This document shows, piece by piece, positions 7,209-10,337 of a stretch of 10,337 nucleotides of DNA; within the stretch, counting starts at the first letter, position 1, and each line of letters begins with the position of its first letter. Source of the DNA: Caldithrix sp964468415 (GTDB lineage Bacteria; Calditrichota; Calditrichia; Calditrichales; Calditrichaceae); the NCBI GenBank assembly GCA_964468415.1, contig CAYXUS010000232.1, positions 1 through 10,337 of the forward strand, read 5' to 3'. Under the pieces are notes generated by a model that saw nothing but the letters and a program-made list of their open reading frames with translations, was not told where the DNA came from and ran no database searches. Made by a program: the position numbers and the translations under genes.

Positions 7209-8180
7209 TCAAAATGCCACGGGTTTTAGTAACAAACCCAGTGTCTCTTCCGTGCCGAACATCAAATTCATGTTTTGCACGGCCTGTCCCGAAGCGCCTT
7301 TGAGCAAATTGTCGATTACGCTGACCACGTGCAGCCAGCCGTCGTGTTTTTCCAAATGCAAAACGGCCTTGTTGGTATTAACCACCTGTTTAACATCCGG
7401 GCTTTTCTCGGAAATAAAAACAAACGGATGCTCGGCAAAATAAGCGCGATACAGCTCCTGATAAAAAGCCAAAGGCTGCTCGGCCCGCGTGTACAAAGAG
7501 GCCAAAATACCCCGCGTAAAACTGCCACGCATGGGCACAAACACAAAGTCGGCATCGAACTCCGGCGCCCACTGTTTTAAGTTGTGCTTGATCTCTCCCA
7601 AATGCTGATGGGCAAAAGCCTTGTACACCGAAATATTGTTATTGCGCCAGGAATAATGGGTGGTCCCTTTCGGGGACTGGCCGGCACCGGTTGAACCGGT
7701 GATGGCCGTAACGTGCACGGCGCCCTGCAACAAATGCTTTTTGGCCAGCGGCAAAAAGGCCAATTGAATGGCTGTGGCAAAACACCCGGGATTGGCCACG
7801 TAATTTGCCTGACGAATCAAAGAACGGTGGGCCTCGGGCAGCCCGTAAACAAAAGGACGATTTTCGGGACTTTGCACCCGGAAGTCCTGACTGAGATCAA
7901 TGATTTTAATTCCCGAACGCACCTCGGTTTCCTGCAAAAAACGTTGCGATTCTCCGTGTCCCATGCACAAAAACAGCACGTCCGCATCCTCTTGCGGCAC
8001 CCGATCCGTAAATTGCAGGTCCGTTTCTCCGATTAAATCGGCATGCACCTCGCAAACCGCCTTCCCGGCCTGACTGCGCGAATGGACAAAGCGAATATCG
8101 GCCCAGGGATGCCGCAGCAAAAGACGTAACAGTTCGCCTCCGGTGTAACCGGCTCCGCCCACAATTCCGATTCGAATCAT
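7209..8180 (-). CDS. argC: N-acetyl-gamma-glutamyl-phosphate reductase
   Basis: 323-aa NADPH-dependent reductase that turns N-acyl-glutamyl phosphate into the semialdehyde, third step of the pathway. The N-terminal Rossmann motif GGAGYTGGE is at 8-16. The catalytic cysteine is C133 in NPGCFAT, the catalytic histidine probably H193 in HQHLGEI, and GASGQAVQNMN (295-305) is the C-terminal family motif. The start ATG overlaps the argG stop in an ATGA junction (8177-8180), implying translational coupling. Upstream in-frame extension to 8273 lies inside argG and is rejected. Best resemblance is to Bacteroidetes ArgC of about the same length. Confidence 0.96.
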   Translation of the reverse strand: MIRIGIVGGAGYTGGELLRLLLRHPWADIRFVHSRSQAGKAVCEVHADLIGETDLQFTDRVPQEDADVLFLCMGHGESQRFLQETEVRSGIKIIDLSQDFRVQSPENRPFVYGLPEAHRSLIRQANYVANPGCFATAIQLAFLPLAKKHLLQGAVHVTAITGSTGAGQSPKGTTHYSWRNNNISVYKAFAHQHLGEIKHNLKQWAPEFDADFVFVPMRGSFTRGILASLYTRAEQPLAFYQELYRAYFAEHPFVFISEKSPDVKQVVNTNKAVLHLEKHDGWLHVVSVIDNLLKGASGQAVQNMNLMFGTEETLGLLLKPVAF

Positions 8181-9382
8181 GACCTTTTCTCCCGTTTTTT
8201 CTGCACGGCGTGAAAAATGCGTGTCTGGTTCGCCAGCATCTTGGCAAAACCCTTCACATCGTTGCCATCCCACTGCAAATTAATTTCTCCGTAAGAGGCA
8301 AATTCCGCATCCATCAAATCGTTGGGACTTTCGATACCCAAAATTTCAAATCGGTAAGGATGCAAACGCACAAACACGTTGCCCGTAACAAGCGGCTGGC
8401 TGTTTTCCAGAAAAGCTTCGATATCACGCATGACCGGCTCCAGATATTGCCCTTCGTGTAGCAACATCCCGTACCAGTTGGCCAGTTGATCTTTCCAGTA
8501 AATTTGCCACTTGGTCAGCACGTGCTTTTCCAGCGTTTGATGTGCTTTGATGATGAGCATAGGAGCGGCTGCTTCGAATCCCACGCGTCCTTTAATGCCG
8601 ATAATCGTATCGCCCACATGAATGTCCCGTCCGATGCCGTAGGGGGCGGCCAGTTCATCCAGAGCCTTGATGGCCTGTACGGGATGACGAAAACGCTGCC
8701 CGTCGAACCCCTGAAACTGTCCGGCGGCAAAATGCAACGTAATCTTCCGCGGGGCGCTTTCGCTGACCGGTGTGGGATAGGCCTTTTCGGGAAGCGGCAA
8801 ATCGGAACGCAACGTTTCCTTGCCTCCTACCGAAGTGCCCCACAAACCCTGATTAACGGAGTATTCCGTCTTTTGCCAATCCAGTTCGATGCCGTGTGCT
8901 TTCAAATAAGCAATTTCGGCTTCCCGCGAGAGCTTTTGCTCCCGCACCGGCGTAAGAATTTCCATTTCCGGGGCCAAAATGTGAAAAATCATATCGAAAC
9001 GCACCTGATCGTTTCCGGCGCCCGTGCTGCCGTGAGCAATGTAATGGGCTCCGATGTTGCGGGCGTATTCGGCAATGGCCATAGCCTGAAAAACCCGCTC
9101 GGCACTTACCGAAAGCGGGTAGGTTCCGTTACGCAATACATTGCCGTAAACCAGGTAGCGCAGGCAGCGTTCGTAGTACGTGGTTTCGATGTTAACCGTT
9201 TGATGGGAGGCGGCACCCAACAACCTGGCACGATTTTGCAGGGCCGTTTCTTCCTGCGAAGAAAATCCGCCGGTGTTTACGGTAATGGTGTGCACCTCCA
9301 GATCTTTTTCTTTGGCCAAATACAGGGCACAGTAAGAGGTATCCAAGCCGCCGCTAAAGGCTAAAACTACTTTCTTTTTCAT
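8177..9382 (-). CDS. argG: Argininosuccinate synthase
   Basis: 401 aa, cytoplasmic, joins citrulline and aspartate using ATP to give argininosuccinate. The N-type ATP pyrophosphatase loop SGGLDTS is at 10-16, HGSTGAGNDQVRFD (117-130) binds ATP/citrulline, and SVNQGLWGTSVGGKE (175-189) is the second substrate block. Length fits the family. The gene starts inside the end of the GNAT gene (29-nt overlap) with only a distant AAGG, so translation probably depends on coupling. It ends in the ATGA overlap with argC. Confidence 0.97.
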   Translation of the reverse strand: MKKKVVLAFSGGLDTSYCALYLAKEKDLEVHTITVNTGGFSSQEETALQNRARLLGAASHQTVNIETTYYERCLRYLVYGNVLRNGTYPLSVSAERVFQAMAIAEYARNIGAHYIAHGSTGAGNDQVRFDMIFHILAPEMEILTPVREQKLSREAEIAYLKAHGIELDWQKTEYSVNQGLWGTSVGGKETLRSDLPLPEKAYPTPVSESAPRKITLHFAAGQFQGFDGQRFRHPVQAIKALDELAAPYGIGRDIHVGDTIIGIKGRVGFEAAAPMLIIKAHQTLEKHVLTKWQIYWKDQLANWYGMLLHEGQYLEPVMRDIEAFLENSQPLVTGNVFVRLHPYRFEILGIESPNDLMDAEFASYGEINLQWDGNDVKGFAKMLANQTRIFHAVQKKREKRS

Positions 9383-9983
9383 AAATCACGCTACCTTTTT
9401 CTTGTTTGTTTTTTGCTTTTTTTTCCGCGGGATCGAACAACATGGCCGTACACAGGCAATGTTTGTAATTCGTTCGCTTCAAAATATCAAAATTCACACA
9501 ACTTTCGCAGCCCTTCCAGAACTCTTCGTCATCGGTAAGTTGGGCAAAAGTAACCGGCCGATACCCCAGCTCGTAATTAATCTTCATCACGGCCGGACTG
9601 GTGGTAATCCCGAACAGCTTGGCCGTGGGAAATTTTTTGCGGGAAAGTTTAAACGCCGCTTCTTTGATTTTTTTACCCAGCCCGAGGCTGCGGAACTGCG
9701 GTGCGACAATCAAACCGGAATTGGCCACGTAGTTTTTTTCTTTGCCCCACGATTCGATGTAGCAAAATCCGGCGAACGTACCGTCTTCGCTTATGGCAAT
9801 AACAGCCTTGCCTTCGCGCATTTTGCCTTTGATGTATTCGGGTTCCCGCTTGGCAATACCGGTACCGCGAATTTTGGCCGCATCTTCGATGGTTTTGCAG
9901 ATGATTTCCGCATATTTGAAATGGCGTTCATCGGCCGTAAAAATATGCACAATTGGGTTTTGAGTTACAGATGTCGAATTCAT
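9354..9983 (-). CDS. GNAT acyltransferase, probable first enzyme of the arginine pathway
   Basis: 209 aa, soluble. A GNAT fold is indicated by the acyl-CoA pyrophosphate loop RSLGLG (98-103) after GLIVAPQF, followed by LFGITTSPAVMKINYELGYRPV (123-144). As first gene ahead of argG, and with no argA or argJ in the run, it is the natural candidate for N-acetylglutamate (or N-succinylglutamate) synthase; similar GNATs precede argG in Bacteroidetes clusters. Unlike classical ArgA it has no amino-acid-kinase domain, so it has no obvious arginine feedback site. A C-terminal extension carries C159-x2-C162 and C176-x-C178, a possible metal site. GGAGG lies four bases before ATG 9983. The lysine-rich tail (about 186-209) overlaps argG by 29 nt and is probably not conserved. 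Confidence 0.85.
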   Translation of the reverse strand: MNSTSVTQNPIVHIFTADERHFKYAEIICKTIEDAAKIRGTGIAKREPEYIKGKMREGKAVIAISEDGTFAGFCYIESWGKEKNYVANSGLIVAPQFRSLGLGKKIKEAAFKLSRKKFPTAKLFGITTSPAVMKINYELGYRPVTFAQLTDDEEFWKGCESCVNFDILKRTNYKHCLCTAMLFDPAEKKAKNKQEKGSVIYEKESSFSL

Positions 9984-10001
9984 TTTTCCTCCATGGAAAA
10001 A
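9983..10001 (-). promoter_or_regulatory. Hairpin over the ribosome-binding site of the GNAT gene
   Basis: On the minus strand TTTTTCC (10001-9995), loop ATGGA and GGAAAAA (9989-9983) form a 7-bp stem. It takes up part of the GGAGG site and the A of the start codon. The stem is mostly A-U, so its strength alone is modest. Confidence 0.4.
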
Positions 10002-10051
10002 ATTATTGAGATATTATTTTTGTTTACTGATTTAAAGAAAATGGGGGAGTA

Positions 10052-10084
10052 GACCTTACGGTCGTCGCAACCTAAAAGGTCGCG
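10052..10084 (-). promoter_or_regulatory. Two adjacent leader hairpins with an alternative pairing
   Basis: Read on the minus strand, CGCGACCT (10084-10077), loop TTT and AGGTTGCG (10073-10066) form an 8-bp stem with one G-U pair. Next, GACC (10063-10060), a GTAA tetraloop of GNRA type and GGTC (10055-10052) form a second stem. GACCTT (10081-10076) can instead pair perfectly with AAGGTC (10057-10052), which would undo both. Mutually exclusive pairing is what leader regulators use, though both hairpins are short. Confidence 0.45.
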
Positions 10085-10127
10085 GGAAAAGATGGGAGCA
10101 AAACGGATGAAAAAAGATTGAATACAT
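10056..10127 (-). CDS. Putative arginine-rich leader peptide (23 codons)
   Basis: ATG at 10127 opens a frame of 23 codons ending at TAA 10058-10056, about 70 nt before the GNAT start. Residues 15-23 read PRPFRLRRP: four arginines (CGA, AGG, CGA, CGA) at 16, 19, 21 and 22, all in the last eight residues. The first half is rich in Phe, His and Ser. The Arg codons lie inside the two re-pairing hairpins at 10052-10084. Leader peptides rich in the amino acid made by the operon are the sensing element of classical attenuators (trp, his, leu, thr). The weak point is translation start: the nearest purine run, AAAAAAGGG, ends 12 nt before the ATG and lies partly in a small hairpin. Could be chance. 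Confidence 0.4.
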   Translation of the reverse strand: MYSIFFHPFCSHLFPRPFRLRRP

Positions 10128-10194
10128 TTTGGGTGCTAACCCTTTTTTGTGAATCCGAACTTAAGGCACACGAATGTGCGTTTTTTGTTGCTGG

Positions 10195-10225
10195 CAAATT
10201 TAAGCAATTTCCCGGAAAATGCAAA
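10195..10225 (-). promoter_or_regulatory. Bacteroidetes-type promoter of the arginine operon
   Basis: On the minus strand TTTG (10225-10222) and TAAATTTG (10202-10195) are separated by 19 bp. This matches the -33 TTTG / -7 TAnnTTTG arrangement of the primary sigma factor in Bacteroidetes. The same site reads as TTGCAT-N16-TAAATT for a sigma-70 consensus, which is weaker. The spacer contains TTCCGGGAA (10217-10209). It is the best promoter candidate between the upstream terminator and the GNAT gene. Confidence 0.5.
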
Positions 10226-10230
10226 TAAAA

Positions 10231-10246
10231 TTACACAATGGTGTAA
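10231..10246. repeat. Inverted repeat upstream of the arginine promoter
   Basis: TTACAC, four bases AATG, then GTGTAA: perfect 6-bp arms five bases upstream of the -33 element. It could be a regulator binding site. It does not match the ArgR box (TGAAT-centred). As RNA on the minus strand it would be a weak hairpin before TTTTATTT, so it could also back up the terminator at 10271-10302. Confidence 0.4.
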
Positions 10247-10270
10247 AAAAATACATTTCTGCCCGAATAG

Positions 10271-10302
10271 AAATAAAAAAGGCGTCTCAGAATGAGACGC
10301 CT
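10271..10302 (-). terminator. Intrinsic terminator of a gene lying to the right
   Basis: AGGCGTCTCA (10280-10289), loop GAA and TGAGACGCCT (10293-10302) form a 10-bp stem. On the minus strand it is followed by TTTTTATTTC, a good U-tract. It should end a minus-strand transcript coming from beyond the window and so marks the arginine operon as a separate unit. The remaining bases to 10337 hold several minus-strand stop codons (AAGTGAATAAATAA) that may be the end of that gene, too short to identify. Confidence 0.85.
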
Positions 10303-10337
10303 GAAATGTACAGGAAAGGTCGGTTATTTATTCACTT

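Larger units (their letters stand above)
9984..10194 (-). other. Long 5' leader of the arginine operon
   Basis: If transcription starts about 7 nt after the -7 element, the leader is roughly 200 nt, far longer than needed for a ribosome-binding site. In transcription order it holds a small hairpin with a TTCG loop (10179-10166), a hairpin GGGT-TAGC-ACCC (10142-10131), a 23-codon Arg-rich open frame, two hairpins that can re-pair, a CTCCCCC stretch (10049-10043) and the hairpin over the GNAT start. No classical stem followed by a U-tract is seen on the minus strand in the leader. Confidence 0.45.

Noticed and set aside
8181..8273. Longer argC starting at 8273
   Set aside because: The extra residues lie inside argG out of frame and precede the Rossmann motif; the ATGA overlap start is typical for coupled genes.
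8486..9364. 292-codon + strand open frame
   Set aside because: It lies wholly antisense to argG, whose motifs are unmistakable; no recognisable domain.
9402..10052. 216-codon + strand open frame over the GNAT gene and leader
   Set aside because: Antisense to the GNAT gene; composition reflects the opposite strand, with no domain or ribosome site.
9984..10337. ArgR/AhrC operator
   Set aside because: I looked for TGAAT/ATTCA-type paired half-sites; only isolated fragments (for example TGAATACATT near 10119) are present.
1..10337. CRISPR array, transposase or toxin-antitoxin system
   Set aside because: No regularly spaced repeats, no transposase or integrase reading frame and no small paired genes were found.

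Overview
The window looks like chromosomal DNA from the Bacteroidota/FCB side of the tree (Bacteroidota, Ignavibacteriota, Calditrichota or relatives). Two things support this. From memory, the arginine enzymes match the Bacteroidetes versions of ArgG, ArgC, ArgB, the M20 deacylase, ArgH and ProC far better than the enterobacterial ones. In addition, the best promoter in front of the operon has the Bacteroidetes -33/-7 form (TTTG-N19-TAnnTTTG). The genus cannot be fixed from sequence alone.

Left edge (1-395): a damaged cluster of tRNA-Ser-like copies. There is a 3' fragment at the window edge, a decayed 5' half, and one full-length copy whose D-stem 3' strand and anticodon 5' strand are replaced by a 16-bp perfect palindrome. 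A hairpin and then rho follow. Rho is on the + strand (396-1484) and is an unusually short form that starts directly at the RNA-binding cold-shock domain. A strong hairpin with an A/T tract (about 1475-1506) separates rho from the convergent genes.

Middle and right (1520-9983): everything is on the minus strand. Read in transcription order it is a GNAT acyltransferase, argG, argC, argB, an M20 acyl-ornithine deacylase (argE-type), argH and proC, closely packed with overlaps of 29 and 4 nt and gaps of 2 to 37 nt. A PutP-like Na+/solute symporter then follows after 131 nt that contain its own promoter candidate. The set covers acylglutamate formation (GNAT, inferred), phosphorylation (ArgB), reduction (ArgC), deacylation (M20 enzyme) and the last two steps from citrulline to arginine (ArgG, ArgH). 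The aminotransferase (ArgD) and carbamoyltransferase (ArgF or a succinyl/acetyl-ornithine version) are absent, so they must lie elsewhere. ProC and the symporter tie the locus to proline.

Right edge (9984-10337): a 354-nt control region with no large gene. It holds the terminator of a gene lying beyond the window, an inverted repeat, the promoter, and a leader of about 200 nt. The leader contains a 23-codon open frame with four Arg codons among its last eight residues. These Arg codons lie inside two hairpins that can also pair in an alternative way. The ribosome-binding site of the first gene lies in a further hairpin. Together this looks like a candidate arginine-sensing leader (attenuator), and it is the most interesting thing in the window.
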